The notes under the pieces: model-generated
Database searches by the model: none
Told to the model about the DNA's origin: nothing
Seen by the model: only the letters and a program-made list of their open reading frames with translations
Source of the DNA: Semisulcospira habei
Taxonomy: Eukaryota; Mollusca; Gastropoda; Semisulcospiridae
Length of the DNA stretch: 64,000 nt
Direction: 5' to 3'
Assembly: GCA_036245525.1 (NCBI GenBank)
Contig: BTPG01000005.1
Location: 120,488,417 to 120,552,416, forward strand
Position numbers and translations under genes: made by a program
Part shown: one piece after another, positions 12,012 through 23,956 of the stretch
Numbering within the stretch: position 1 is the stretch's first letter
Layout: each line of letters opens with the position of its first letter

Positions 12012-15000
12012 ATGGCAGAATCAAGTTCCGACGATGATATCATTTTGCTTCAAGCAGCACGACTAGTCTTAGAAAGGCGAAAGAGGAGAGAAAGGAGATG
12101 GTGGGTGCGACCTTGGGTCGATCGAAGACGAGTGCATGGTGCGTACCACGCACTGCTACACGAGTTGAGAGACGAAGACATCGATTCTTATAAGAATTTT
12201 CTGCGTATGGATCCTCTTAACTTTGATCACCTTGTCGGAGCTGTCACTCCATTAATAAAGAAGAAAGGAACTAACATGAGAGAGAGCATCTCCCCAGCGG
12301 AGAGGCTCGCTGTTACCCTCCGGTTTCTCGCATCAGGTGGGTGTGTTTATAATAGTAATACTAGTACAATAAATGGAGCAATACGAATGGGGCATATAGC
12401 AATAGTACACTGTATTGTAGTTTGAAGTTAAACTATTTGATTTAAATTGTAAAACAGCCATCACATTGGCAGCTTCATTTTGTATTTACACATTTTTGTT
12501 AGGTTCTTTGGGACATGTACTCTGTACCTCCTTCCTTTAACTTGTGTGTCAGTCATAATAGGTGTGTGTGTGAAAGGTCTTTTGTGCCAACAGTAACAGC
12601 CAGCAAAAATGTCTAAAGTAACAATCAACTTAGATGTCTTACAAAGAGGTTGATTTTAGGCACTGGTTAGTTTTAAGGTATTGTGCTTGTGGGTAAGTGA
12701 AATTCTTCAGTCATTATCCTTAGAAGAGACAACAGATTATATATATTTATCTGTCGCTCACTTTTTAGTGAAAAAAAATGTTTGTCGCACTGGACATACT
12801 GTTTGACATACACATAAAAATGATCTATAGACTAGTCTATTTTGGTGAGAAGGAAACTATGACTATGTCAGAAATGTGAGCATTCAAACGATGTCTTTAT
12901 GGTGGAATGACATCAAGTTGTAGTGTGGTTTTCTTGAAAAAAAATGTCGGTTGGTATGCGCATGCTGTTTTATAACAGGCTCATATATCTCCTGCTGCGG
13001 TCAACTTGCATAACATAATTTTGTTGGCCATTGTTGTATATTTAAAAAAAAAATTAAAAAAACACAATAAAAGATACAATGCACAATTTTCCCTAGTATT
13101 TCCATGTCTACGGTATTTTTCTTTTTGTTGTTGATGATATTTAAGTTCAGTGTAGTTTAGTAGTACAAGTTGTACTCAAAGCTACATCTGGTATTGTTAA
13201 CTCAGCTTTGTTCACAAATGCAAATTTCCCTTATTTATAGCGCAGCAAACCAGTATGTATGCTCCTCTCTTGAAATTTTTTTTTGTATTTTTGGGTAGGT
13301 GACAGCTATCAGTCCATGCAGTACCTGTATCGAATTGGACGGTCAACACTTGGAACCATTATTCCAGAAACATGCAAGGCCATAGTCAGTGTCCTGAAAG
13401 AGAAATATCTCAGGGTACGTATTATTACTGTATTATCACTGTATTGAACTCATGACCTAATCACAGCTTTTAAATTTAACATAACTGATAGTTGATACAT
13501 GTACAAATGTCTCAACTACCTCCTCCCCCTGATGAAAAGTGTGTCTTAGGTTTATGGCTTATTAACCTTCAGCTTGCTGGTGGTCACATTTGCTGCCATC
13601 CACGATGTCTGGAAGGCGATTTATGTCAGGAGCTCGAGGTCTGTTTGTAATGATGAGAATAGCATTGATAATTCATCATGAACTAAAGGGCGGTGTGTAA
13701 CAAATTATAATATGATAATCCAAATTGTCAAAGTTAGACCAAGGTCCAACAAGTCCAAAATAAACACACCTGTTATTCATGGGCCAGTGGCTACTGCTGC
13801 AGACACTGAACTAAGATAACAGAGCTTGACCAAATCAGCAATAAGCTGCCAACCACACGCAGTCACATACACTCGCACTACTTTACATATTATACGAACA
13901 AAAGGTGGGTTGGCTTTTTCCCCTTCTTTTTATTGTAAGCATGCACACATACCATCATAAATTTACCAAAAACACTTGTAAGCGAAGTGGTAAAAATAAA
14001 GTAGATGTCCTTTCACCCATGAAAGAGACCAGGGTGTAACAAAGAAGAACTCTCTGTTCATCTGTGGCCATGATAGTTTCTAAACATACTAATTTCAACA
14101 ACCTCTCACAAAGGTCAAGTTAGTTAGTTATTTGGGTTTAACGCCGAGCAGGCGACCAAGGCCATCTCACGGCGGCTCACAAAGGTCAAGATCATAGGGG
14201 ATCAGGGAATATATAAAAAATAGCTACATTTTGACATTTATTTTTTTCTCAAATACTATTCAAACCCAAACTTGGTAAAAAGATACCTGATGGTATAAAC
14301 TTTATATGCATACTAATTTGGTTGATCCCTCAGAAAGGTCAAGGGTCACAAGAGGCCGGCAAAATTGATTAAAATGCAAATTCAATAATTATGAAAATTG
14401 TTCTAAATAATTTGGCACAAAGGTAGCCGACGATAAGACCTTCCTGTGCATACTAATTAATTTGACTCATCGCAAGGGTCACAGGTCACCTACCGAATCC
14501 TCTTCAATTCTTTCAATCACAAGTTTTGATATGTCTAGCTTTAGTTTTTTTTCGACGTTTCTCACAACTTATATCAGTTAACATTTGCGAAGCCAGGTTC
14601 TTGGCCCACAAATAAAGAGGGTCTTCTTGTTTTTGTGTGTTTTTTTTGGCCATGTAATCTATCATGGCGACAGACAGTTCATCTTTGCTGCACGCTTGTC
14701 TCTTGCGTCTTCCTGGGGTGGTGCACTGCTCCACAACGGGTTGTTCGAAGGCGATCCCTGTTTCACTACCTTCGTTATCATCATCCTCTGCTTCCATTGC
14801 TCTGCTAGTGCCGGCTTCTGAATCTTGGGTCGCATTTTGAACTAATTCAGGCATCTGTAGTACAGAAAACATTAAAAGTTAAAACAATCAAACTGTCAAA
14901 ATTTGATGAATGTATGTGAATTGTTACATTTTGTGTTCACAGGTGCCCCAGACAACTGAGGAGTGGGAAGCAGTGGCCTGTGCCTTTGATGAGACATGGA

Positions 15001-15710
15001 ATTTTCCACATTGCATAGGTGCCATTGATGGTAAACACATTGCCATCAAGGCACCTCCAAATGGTGGATCAATGTTTTACAACTATAAGGACTTCCACAG
15101 CATTGTGTTGATGGCTGTTGTGGACGCACAATACAGGTTCATTTGGTATGACCTAGGTGCAAATGGTCGCAACAACGATGCAGGGGTGTTCAGCTGTTCG
15201 ACTTTCGCTTCAGCTCTAGAAAACGGGTCCCTCAACATCCCAACACCTTCTACGATAAGAACTGGGGGTGTTCCTGTCCCATTTGTGCTTGTTGGCGATG
15301 AAGCTTTTCCCCTAAAGGCCAATATCATGAAACCTTATCCCAAAAAAGGACTTGACTGTTCAAGACGCATTTTCAATTACAGGCTCAGTCGAGCACGGCG
15401 TGTGTCTGAGAATGCATTTGGCATACTAATCAACCGGTTTGCAGTGTTGGCAAAAGTGATGAACCTTGAGCCAAATGTTGCGACCACAGTAACCGAAGCA
15501 TGCCTGGCCTTGCACAATTTTCTTCGAACTGAAAATGATGTCCGTTATGCGCAAGAGGTCCGCCGATCAACTGGAGATTGGTTCAGGGACAATGACAGGC
15601 AATTCATCACCGGAAACCACAGCACAAGTCATGCCAGAGAAGTGAGAGAGGAGCTTTTGTTGTTCTTCAATGGTGAAGGACAAGTGCTGTGGCAATGGGA
15701 GAACATATAA
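12012..15710 (+). CDS. Harbinger-type DDE transposase, 3 exons
   Basis: Transposase of the DDE_Tnp_4 (PIF/Harbinger) family, which cuts and joins the element's ends. Exons 12012-12336, 13299-13414 and 14943-15710 have consensus GT-AG borders and joining phases, giving about 402 residues. The N-terminal exon is rich in Arg (LERRKRRERRWWVRPW) and ends in the helical RFLASG region. Exon 2 continues with DSYQSMQYLYRIGRST. Exon 3 carries the catalytic domain: first Asp in HCIGAIDGKH, second Asp in NGRNNDAGVF, and Glu in RVSENAFGIL. No stop or frameshift is seen, so it may be intact. The ATG at 12012 follows GTACCAAA. Intron 1 (12337-13298) and intron 2 (13415-14942) hold no other gene on the plus strand; exon 3 of the antisense MADF gene lies within intron 2. 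Confidence 0.9.
14122..14178 (-). mobile_element. Short SINE 3' fragment with target duplication
   Basis: A 57-bp piece (TTAGTTAGTTATTTGGGTTT...) flanked by the direct repeat CTCACAAAGGTCAAG (about 14107-14121 and 14179-14193). On the minus strand it ends GTTAAACCCAAATAAC plus TAAC-type repeats, matching the tail of the SINE at 4989-5208. Confidence 0.65.
14194..14500. repeat. Dispersed AGGTCAAGGGTCAC repeat
   Basis: Copy of the repeat described at 5221-5900, inside intron 2 of the transposase gene. Shared blocks include GAAAGGTCAAGGGTCACA and TAAGACCTTCCTGTGCATACTAATT. The SINE fragment at 14122 inserted into this repeat. Confidence 0.6.
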
Positions 15711-16928
15711 AATGAGTAGAGAATAATTAATAACTCCTGCCTGTGAACGAGGAAGATGAAGAAGAATTTTTATACTTAGCATTTAAAGACATAAATGTAG
15801 CAACTATTAAATTGTATGGTGCATGTAATATGCTTTCAAAATTCTAAACATGAAAAAAATGAAATACTCTTCATTCCTCTTTTTATTGTTGCAACATCAT
15901 TTTCAGTTCGAAGAAAGTTGTATAGAGCCATGCATGCTTCAGCTACTGTGGTATCGCACACTGTGGTATCGCACAAGGCGTTGGGATGTTGAGTGCCTGC
16001 TTTTCTACAACTGAAGTAAACATTTTTTTACTTGTGTGCAAACGTTGGCATGTTCTGGGCCAGTGGCCGTTCGTTGTCATCCGTGGAAAACTTTAACGTT
16101 GTCATTTTCTCGGAGACTATTCCAGCCAGTGTTAAAAATTGGCCCAAGGATACTTTGTAGCAAGACCCCACTAAACATATAAATTTCAGTGACCTTTCAC
16201 AAAGTTACAGGTCACAGGGCATCAGGAAATGTATTAACAGCAAAGTGCTACAGTCATGTCTCATTGCAATCAGAAGTGTGTATCATGTATATTTATAATT
16301 GCTCTGCCCAAGAAATTGTCTTGTTTACGTACAATGAGGAACTAAAGTTTACCTCATATTGTTTAGGTTTGGAAAAGGGGTGGTGGTGCTCGGGTGGGGA
16401 TTGAAAAGTCAACAGAAACATAGGATAGGCTAGCACATGTACTGGCTTAAAAACCAATGAAGATGGATAAATCGGCGCAGAACTCAAAGAAACAAACAGC
16501 AACTTTTCCCTCACAGATGAGCAAAGTTTCCCATGAGCACAATAGTAGCAGATTGATAATACAAGTTAAAGGTTTGTACTGTTTGTTTCTTTGAGTTTGC
16601 GTTGATTTATCACTCTGTTGGTTTGTATAGATCTGTATCTAGCACCGCTGGCCTCACTTTGGTCTGTATTGACTGGTTTACCTAGGCCTAAAGCCAACTT
16701 GTACTTCAAATTGGAATATTTGGGACAAGATGCATGAAACGCATTTGTACAGTCTATTTGCTGAAATGCAGCCCAAGAGAAATTGTGTCAACTGGGTTTT
16801 AAAATGCAACTAAGCTTTTGAAGAAGTAAAACAAATTGCTAACTGTTCATATTGAACCTCCATACTAAGTATGATTGTATGAAAAGGCCATACTTTGAGT
16901 ACAACTATACTGTCAAGTTATATCTCAC
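15711..16928. other. Spacer between transposase and MADF exon 2
   Basis: Inside the Harbinger element. Holds a reversed copy of the dispersed repeat (about 16050-16232, with TTTAACGTTGTCATTTTCTC) and an inverted pair with GATAAATCGGCGCAGAACTC (about 16467) facing GTTTGCGTTGATTTATC (about 16594). No gene seen. Confidence 0.5.
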
Positions 16929-18120
16929 CAGATTGGAACTGGTAGCCCCAACAATGTTGATGACGGGGATCAGGAACTGGAGCCTTTCAAAGAAAATCCA
17001 CTTGGGCGTGTACACTTCCTCCCTCCCTGCTCCACTTTTTTTGCTGTCCTGCATCTTTCTCAGCTCCCGGGTGAACTGATTGCGGATGGCAATGATTTTT
17101 GCCTGAAGTTGCTCTTCTGAATAAAAAAAGACACGTGTCATGAATGCACAAAAGAACTTTTCAAATTTGTTTTTGTTGTGTGTGTCAAGTGGGTGTAATG
17201 AATTCACAGTGAATGAGCTATGTGTGATGAGAATTGAGATGATTGCAAAAGGGAGCAACGTTTACACCTTGGCTTTTTCGTGTTTATGTTCAAGTACACT
17301 GATGAACCACATAATTTACCAACTAACACCAATAGTGGTTAACTATGGCAGATGCTAATGGTTGATCTGTCCAGATACATGCAAAAGCAGTACATCATAC
17401 TGCATGTATACTACAAAAGAGCATTGCAGATTTGCCTGTGTAGGTTTATATTCTGTGTCAGCTCAATCTGTGACATATCTGAATTAAAATGTAATTGCTC
17501 TGAAAATAGTCATAGATTGATGGTGTGATGGGCTCCATACTCTCAGTTTTCTTTTGAGTAGGCATGTTTACACAACACAAAAAGTAATGAAAAGACGTTG
17601 TAATCACATACCAAATTTATCCTGCTGCATTTTACAATTATTTTATGGTTTATACTTCGTGTGTGTGTGTGTTATACACTGCAATGATACAAGCTGACAG
17701 GCAAACAGTTTTGTCTGTCTGTTCTTTTTTCATCTCATGTCACCAGACTACATCATTCAGTTTTCAAAAACCTTAAACAAGATGTTTTCTCACACGAATT
17801 TTACGAACTTGTAACTTGGAAAGACCGGACTTCAAATTCGTGTTTGAAAACAACTTGGACTCTTCTTCTCCTTTTTTCGTAGCTGTCTACCCTCATCGAG
17901 TTCATGATTCTGACATCCAATGCAAAAATAGTACGTGTATTGCTGACTAAACCCGGCTCACAAGGCAAGAATTTTTGCAAATCCTAGCTTTTTTGTTTGA
18001 TTTTTACCATTAGTCCCTTGACATTCTACCGTCTCAACACACATTTGGAACTTTAGTGCAAACATAAAATCGTAACCCACCGGTGCACTCGATGCGCGTT
18101 GCAGATGAAAAGTTAAGGTG

Positions 18121-18437
18121 AGAGAAAGTATATAGGAGAATACAACCCCACCCATTTAAGAAACAATTGATTTATTTAATCCTTTCCGTAAATAAACAAA
18201 CGCACTTGACCAAATTCATTTAACAGATTTATCTGCCCAGTCAGGTCCCCCAACCCCTTGGAAACAAAAGGCTAGTTAAAATATCTTCCCGAGAAATACA
18301 CACCACCCACCCACCCCCCCACACACACACACCCCCACACCCCACCACTCAATGCTGTCAGAGTTGGCCTTCCTGAGAAATAGTGTCTACTTCCTGTTCA
18401 TACCACCATAGTAAACAATAGTCTTCTGTGCCCAAAT

Positions 18438-18499
<62 letters not shown>

Positions 18500-19096
18500 C
18501 ACACAAAACAAATTAGCATTCCTTTTTGTGTCAACGCTTCAATGTATGTCACTAAACCACTATGTCATTTTTCTTACTCTGGGGCAAACCAAAAATATAG
18601 AACAAATCTCTAATATAGGTTATTTCGTAAATGAAACGTCCAACGTGAAAAATTGTGTGGAGGAAAATTTATCTGTGAAAAGTTTTCACTTCACACATCG
18701 TAACTGCTTCGACGCACACGGACATTGCGCTGTTGAACAATCGGTCTTTGTGCTCAAGACTGTCGCGTGATGAAACCAAATCCCTGTTGCGTGCAGTTAT
18801 TGCCGCCATAACCTGTAGGTAGAGACAGCTGTTGTGTAGTCATGTGAGTTTACAAGATTGCATCTATTTACTCACAACCAGAAAGTTGGGCTTGAAAATT
18901 GGTTGTGAAACGGTTTCCTGTTTTCGCTCCAGTGGGTGACAATCAGCCTTTCATACAGTTATTTATTACCCTGTCGCGTGATGCCTTTAAATTGAAACCC
19001 ACAACTTTAATCCCGGGAGAGACCTCAATTATTCAATTTAGTATACACCCCACCATGTTTTACAAGTGTTTTAGATCACTCGAGGAGAAAATCGGG
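18121..19096 (+). repeat. Polinton left terminal inverted repeat
   Basis: Matches 37270-38256 in reverse orientation with few substitutions and small indels, including the run of CT dinucleotides (18441-18496; AG run at 37868-37935 in the other arm) and the poly-C/CA-rich block near 18300. Homology ends just after GAGGAGAAAATCGGG. It contains CTGTCGCGTGATG twice (18760-18772 and 18971-18983). ORFs within it are mirrored in the other arm and probably non-coding. Confidence 0.93.
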
Positions 19097-19226
19097 GAGT
19101 GAGTTGTTAGTTTGAACCAGATCACGGACATTGCCTTGTCCTGTTATGCATTTAAATTGAAACCAGATCACGGACATTTGTGTTGCGTGCTGTTTACCCA
19201 ACCAACATGATAATGGCGGACCTATC

Positions 19227-19275
19227 TGTGATTTTAGACCTTGCAGCTTCTGGGTGTAAGGTCTAAAATCACAGA
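19227..19275. promoter_or_regulatory. Perfect 17-bp stem hairpin upstream of the ATPase gene
   Basis: CTGTGATTTTAGACCTT, a 15-nt loop, then the exact complement. It lies between the left terminal repeat and the ATPase start at 19443. Nearby, ACCAGATCACGGACAT occurs twice (about 19108 and 19160). Role unknown; candidates are a transcription-control or replication site. Confidence 0.6.
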
Positions 19276-19442
19276 CCGCACACCGTCACTGACGTCCAAG
19301 TAGGGAGAAAATAAAACCAGACAAGCTTTTCGTAGTCATTATTATAAGGCTTGCGGTGTGAGTGGTTAGTTTGAAACCCCTTTTATAACCAGAAAGGCAA
19401 GCATAGTGTTTTTGTACAAACAGATTATATTGTGTTTTTAAA

Positions 19443-20048
19443 ATGGACTTAATGACGCACGATTCACATTGCGGCCTATTTTGTGGCGCCACTTCGTGTG
19501 GGAAGACTGAATTTGTTCTTAACCTCTTACAAACAAGATACCTTCATCATTTCGAAAACATTGTAATATTTTGTCCAACAATCAAACACAACAAAGCTTA
19601 TCACAACCGTTCATTCATTTGGACTGACAACAACATATACTTAGTCGACCCTGAGAAAAAACTGAATGATTACCTGCTATATTTTTACAAGCAATTTGAA
19701 GGACAGCCAACATTGTTCATAGTTGATGACTGTTCTGCAGAGAAAGACATTGTCAAGAAGAGAAACATATTAGCAGAACTTGCCTTCAGTGGCAGACATG
19801 CAAACATAAGTGTATGGATTCTCACTCAGAAATATAATGCTGTACTAAAAGATTTTCGAGAACAGTTAAAGTTTATCTGTTTGTTTTACTGTAAGGATCG
19901 TGACAGCTTCGAAGACTGTCTCAGAGAAAACGATGTCATTCCAAATAAGCAAGAACGGGATGATGTAAAAAATAAACTGAAATCAACTAAGCATCTAAAG
20001 CTCATTTTGAAGACAGATCAACCCACTGGGTATGGGTTAGTAAATTAA
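19443..20048 (+). CDS. ATP: Polinton genome-packaging ATPase (FtsK/HerA-like, A32-type)
   Basis: A 201-residue P-loop ATPase of the type that pumps DNA into capsids. Walker A is GATSCGKT at residues 15-22. Walker B is LFIVDD at 91-96. The following LAFSGRHANISVWILTQ segment is the conserved sensor region of Polinton and adintovirus ATPases. Length is normal for the family. The start ATG follows TTTTTAAAATG, the A-rich start context shared by other genes here. It is the first gene inside the left terminal repeat, on the same strand as the next small gene (27 nt to its ATG) and the polymerase. No break is seen. Confidence 0.9.
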   Translation: MDLMTHDSHCGLFCGATSCGKTEFVLNLLQTRYLHHFENIVIFCPTIKHNKAYHNRSFIWTDNNIYLVDPEKKLNDYLLYFYKQFEGQPTLFIVDDCSAEKDIVKKRNILAELAFSGRHANISVWILTQKYNAVLKDFREQLKFICLFYCKDRDSFEDCLRENDVIPNKQERDDVKNKLKSTKHLKLILKTDQPTGYGLVN

Positions 20049-20075
20049 TTTATACTTTTGGGTTTGTCTTTAAAA

Positions 20076-20420
20076 ATGACAGACAGACAAAATTGGCCTA
20101 TTAGTGAAATCATAGATATTACACATTGCTTTAAAGATGTTAAATATAAAAGCCAGCTTAATAATAGAGAGTCACCTGGTAATTTATTTATTATACCAAC
20201 AACAGTGTATATGTCTGGTAATATAACTTTTTATGTTGATAATCCATTTATTAAAAAAATAACTGTTGATATTAAGACACAATCATTTATTATTAATGAA
20301 TATTATGATGGTTGGTTTACTAAATTGTGTAGTAATTTAGCAAAAGAGCTAAATAAAATAAATTTATATTTTAACGATATTACATTTAATAAAATGGTAT
20401 TACACATACAAAATCAATAA
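20076..20420 (+). CDS. Hypothetical Polinton protein, 114 aa
   Basis: Not recognised. The ATG at 20076 has the context TTTAAAAATG. The predicted protein is rich in Asn, Ile, Lys and Tyr with beta-like alternation (NITFYVDNPF, KITVDIKTQSFIINEYY) and no membrane segment. Codon use is much more AT-rich than in its neighbours. It sits between ATPase and polymerase on the same strand, so a role with packaging or replication is possible, but nothing in the sequence shows one. Confidence 0.6.
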   Translation: MTDRQNWPISEIIDITHCFKDVKYKSQLNNRESPGNLFIIPTTVYMSGNITFYVDNPFIKKITVDIKTQSFIINEYYDGWFTKLCSNLAKELNKINLYFNDITFNKMVLHIQNQ

Positions 20421-20530
20421 TTATAAACACATGTGTAAATAAATTTGTTTATTGTAGGAGTTACAGTCAATAAAGTGCCATTTTCATTATATAATTTTCT
20501 ATTTATTTTTTTGTCGGACAAATAAAAAAG

Positions 20531-23500
20531 ATGGACAACCGTCAAAGATTAAGAAACGTGTTTCACACAACTGACTTACCTATATATAATATTTACAATG
20601 TCTATGAATCAATAGAAAGATCTTTTTTAGTCATACAAAATAACCTTCTTTCTGATAGTGTAAAGATTCAGATTGTTGCAAAAATAGAATTTGTCAGAGA
20701 TGTTGGTAAAGTTATTGTAATGTATATCTCGACAAGGCAGCACACAGTTAATTCGAGAAGAGAACTAGAAAAAGTGTTTAGAGAAAGATTGTTGCCTGAC
20801 TTCCATGAAGCAATTGACAGAGCAGAAATGCAAGGGTCTGGCTGGCATGAAGGCCTTGTACATGAACTACAACTAAAGCAGTCAAGATATCATCCTATTT
20901 TAGGCAAATCATGGATACCACTACCAAAAGAGGTTGTAGACAAAAAGGGTGTGGTCAATATTCAGAACAATGATAATTTATGTTTCATGTGGTGTGTGCT
21001 TTCTAAACTTCATTTTGTAAAAACAAAACCTGAACGTGTATCTAACTATACCAATTTTATAAACGAACTCAACTTCAGTGGCATTGAGTTCCCTGTTAAA
21101 ATAGAGGACATAGACTTGTTTGAAAAACTAAATCCTGGTATATCCGTGAATGTGTATGTGTGGGAAAATGAGTCAGAGAATAAGTTACAGCCAATTAGAG
21201 TATCACCAATTGCCCCAACATATGGACAGTCAGAAGATAAACATGTTGATATGTTGCTAATAAGCTCTGGTGATAACTTTCACTACACAATTATCAGAAA
21301 TATGTCACGTCTAATTCATAATCATGTATCAAAACATAATGGTAAACAGGAAGTGTGTAAGAGATGTTTACAAAGATTCTCCTCTATTGCAGTGGCACAT
21401 AAACACATTCTACATTGTAGGTCAGCTGATGACATACAAACTGTACTTAAGTATCCAGAGTCTGGTAGTCAAGTGTATTTTAAAAACTATGGGAATCAAC
21501 AAAAGCTGCCGTTTGTAGTATACGCAGATTTTGAATCACTCGTCGTTCCATATGAAGGTCCAATTCCAGAGTCATTACCAAAGACTATAAAACTGAGTGA
21601 CCAAGTGGTGTGTTCTTTTGGATACATTATTGTTAGGTCAGACGGTCTTCATTCAGAGCCTGTTATCTACAGAGGTGAAAATGCAGCATGTCTGTTTTTA
21701 ACAGAAATGAGACATCTGTATAGTCAGGTAGTACAGTATCTCACAACATGTCAGATGCCTTTGGTGATGACAGAAGAAGACAAACTAAAATTTGATACAG
21801 CTGAGATGTGTTGGATTTGTGAACAGCCTCTGGGGGGTGATAAAGTTCGTGACCATGATCACATAACTGGATGTTACAGAGGCGCTGCACATAACAATTG
21901 TAACTTGTTATTAAAAACAGATCCTAAGACATATAAGTTACCAATCTTTTTCCACAATCTGAAGGGATATGATTCACACATCATCATGCAGGCTGTAGAC
22001 GAGTCTTACAAAAAAATTAGTTGTATTGCCCAGACAACTGAAAAATACTTGACTTTTAGGTTAGACAAATTAGCATTTTATGACTCCATGCAACATCTGT
22101 CTTTAGGGTTGGCTAGTCTGGCAGAAGGACTGAGTGAGTATCCAATAACAAGTAAATATTTTGAGCCGGACTTGATTAAAAAAGGTGTTTATCCATATGA
22201 GTACATTGATCACTGGGTTGTGTTTGAAGAAACAAGACTACCACCAAAAGAGAAATTTTATTCTACACTAACTGGTAAAGGTATTTCTGACTCTGAATAT
22301 CAACACGCACTTGATGCATGGGGGAAGTTAGGATGTCAGACAATTGGTGATTACCATGACCAGTACTTGAAAGCTGACGTTTGTTTGCTAGCAGACGTAT
22401 TTGAAAGTTACCGTGAAAAGGGTTTGTTACACTACAAGCTTGACCCTGCTTGTTACATAACTAGTCCTGGCATGACATGGGATGCATTTTTGAAATCCAG
22501 TAAGATATTTATAGACCTGTTGTCTGATCGTACGATGGGTGAAATGGTGGAACGTGGATTGAGGGGAGGTATTAGTCTAGCAGCAAACAATTATGGCAAG
22601 GCCAACAACAAATATCTTGACGACTTTGACCCGTCAAAGCCAATGTCATTTATTACATACTTGGATGCTAATAATTTGTATGGATTTGCAATGTGTGAAT
22701 TGTTGCCATTAAAAAACTTTTGTTTGTATAATTTGTCACAGTTTGGCATAAAAAAATTAACAAAATATATTATGGATCGAGGTCAAAATGATGAAAAGGG
22801 TTGGATCTTTGAAGTAGACCTGGAGTACCCACACCGCCTACATGATTACCATAATGATTATCCATTAGCAGTTGAGAAACTGAGTTTAACGGGGAAAAAA
22901 GAAGACACCAAACTTGTACCCAATCTGAATGACAAATTTAATTACGTTTGCCACTATCGCTTGTTGCAGTTTTACATCAGACACGGGTTAGTACTAAAGA
23001 AAGTTCACAGAGGAATTCAATTTGATCAGAGTGCTTTCATGAAAGATTACATAATGAAGAACACAACCCTTCGTGCGAGAGACGGCAACACTGCATTTGA
23101 CAAAGACTTCTTTAAGCTTATGAACAATGCCTGTTTTGGTAAGACAATGGAAAATCCTCATCACAGAAAAGATGTGAGACTAGTCACAACTGAATCAGGT
23201 GCAATTAAACTTACAGGCAAGCCTCAGTACACAGGGTATAAAGAATTTCATTCATCATTGTATGCAGTGTCACTCAAAAAAAAGATTGTTAAACTGGACA
23301 AGCCAGTATTCATTGGTATGGCAATTCTTGAGTTGTCAAAACTGTTGATGCTTGAATTTTATTATGATTACTTTAAACCGAAGTATCCTGACTGCCGTCT
23401 GTTATACACTGACACTGACTCTATGATCATAGACGTATGTACTGAAGACTTTTATGAAGACATGAAAACAGAACTACACATGTATGACACGTCTGATTAC

Positions 23501-23956
23501 CCTAAAGACCACCCACTGTTTAGCACACAAAACAAGAAAGTGCCTGGAAAGTTTAAGGATGAACTAAATGGTGTGCCTATAGTTGAGTATGTTGGACTGA
23601 GATCAAAAATGTATTCTATACTGCATCAAAAGGGAAGTCAATCCAAAGCCAAAGGTATCAAGAAAACAGCAATAAAAAATAAAGACATTCGACATGAACA
23701 TTATAAGCAAGTATTAGATGGAGAACTGATGCCTGATTATCCAAACAAAACACTGAGGTCAAATAGACACAATATTGAAATGATCCAAACACATAAGAAG
23801 TCTCTAGCAGTAGGGGACACGAAACGAGTGTTTTTCAGTAAGGAAAAAGCTTATGCACCAGGTCATTACAGACTCAAGTTATCTGAAGAAATAGCTGATG
23901 AACTGGTTGATGAACTAATCAATGAGTTAGTTGATGAAATGATTAAAAATGCGTAA
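20531..23956 (+). CDS. POLB: Protein-primed family B DNA polymerase
   Basis: Replicative polymerase of Polintons, copying linear DNA from terminal-protein-primed ends. 1,141 residues and apparently intact. The N-terminal part carries the family region GSGWHEG (about 101-107) and NNDNLCFMWC. The 3'-5' exonuclease has Exo I YADFE (D333, E335), Exo II HNLKGYD (about 475) and Exo III YLKADVCLLAD (about 610). Between Exo I and II is the conserved RDHDHITGCYRGAAHNNC segment. Polymerase motifs are A, YLDANNLYG (710-718); B, NNACFG (865-870); and C, YTDTDS (959-964). The C-terminal end has an acidic DELVDELINELVDE repeat. Start ATG follows AAATAAAAAAG. Its 3' end overlaps the convergent integrase gene by 14 bp. 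Confidence 0.96.
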   Translation: MDNRQRLRNVFHTTDLPIYNIYNVYESIERSFLVIQNNLLSDSVKIQIVAKIEFVRDVGKVIVMYISTRQHTVNSRRELEKVFRERLLPDFHEAIDRAEMQGSGWHEGLVHELQLKQSRYHPILGKSWIPLPKEVVDKKGVVNIQNNDNLCFMWCVLSKLHFVKTKPERVSNYTNFINELNFSGIEFPVKIEDIDLFEKLNPGISVNVYVWENESENKLQPIRVSPIAPTYGQSEDKHVDMLLISSGDNFHYTIIRNMSRLIHNHVSKHNGKQEVCKRCLQRFSSIAVAHKHILHCRSADDIQTVLKYPESGSQVYFKNYGNQQKLPFVVYADFESLVVPYEGPIPESLPKTIKLSDQVVCSFGYIIVRSDGLHSEPVIYRGENAACLFLTEMRHLYSQVVQYLTTCQMPLVMTEEDKLKFDTAEMCWICEQPLGGDKVRDHDHITGCYRGAAHNNCNLLLKTDPKTYKLPIFFHNLKGYDSHIIMQAVDESYKKISCIAQTTEKYLTFRLDKLAFYDSMQHLSLGLASLAEGLSEYPITSKYFEPDLIKKGVYPYEYIDHWVVFEETRLPPKEKFYSTLTGKGISDSEYQHALDAWGKLGCQTIGDYHDQYLKADVCLLADVFESYREKGLLHYKLDPACYITSPGMTWDAFLKSSKIFIDLLSDRTMGEMVERGLRGGISLAANNYGKANNKYLDDFDPSKPMSFITYLDANNLYGFAMCELLPLKNFCLYNLSQFGIKKLTKYIMDRGQNDEKGWIFEVDLEYPHRLHDYHNDYPLAVEKLSLTGKKEDTKLVPNLNDKFNYVCHYRLLQFYIRHGLVLKKVHRGIQFDQSAFMKDYIMKNTTLRARDGNTAFDKDFFKLMNNACFGKTMENPHHRKDVRLVTTESGAIKLTGKPQYTGYKEFHSSLYAVSLKKKIVKLDKPVFIGMAILELSKLLMLEFYYDYFKPKYPDCRLLYTDTDSMIIDVCTEDFYEDMKTELHMYDTSDYPKDHPLFSTQNKKVPGKFKDELNGVPIVEYVGLRSKMYSILHQKGSQSKAKGIKKTAIKNKDIRHEHYKQVLDGELMPDYPNKTLRSNRHNIEMIQTHKKSLAVGDTKRVFFSKEKAYAPGHYRLKLSEEIADELVDELINELVDEMIKNA

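Noticed and set aside
14513..14872. Independent minus-strand gene in the transposase intron
   Set aside because: Splice acceptor, phase and composition show it is exon 3 of the MADF gene.
18121..19096. ORFs inside the Polinton terminal repeats (e.g. 18899-19102 and 37222-37467)
   Set aside because: They are mirrored in both arms, have no start context like the other genes, and one extends past the homology edge in different sequence.
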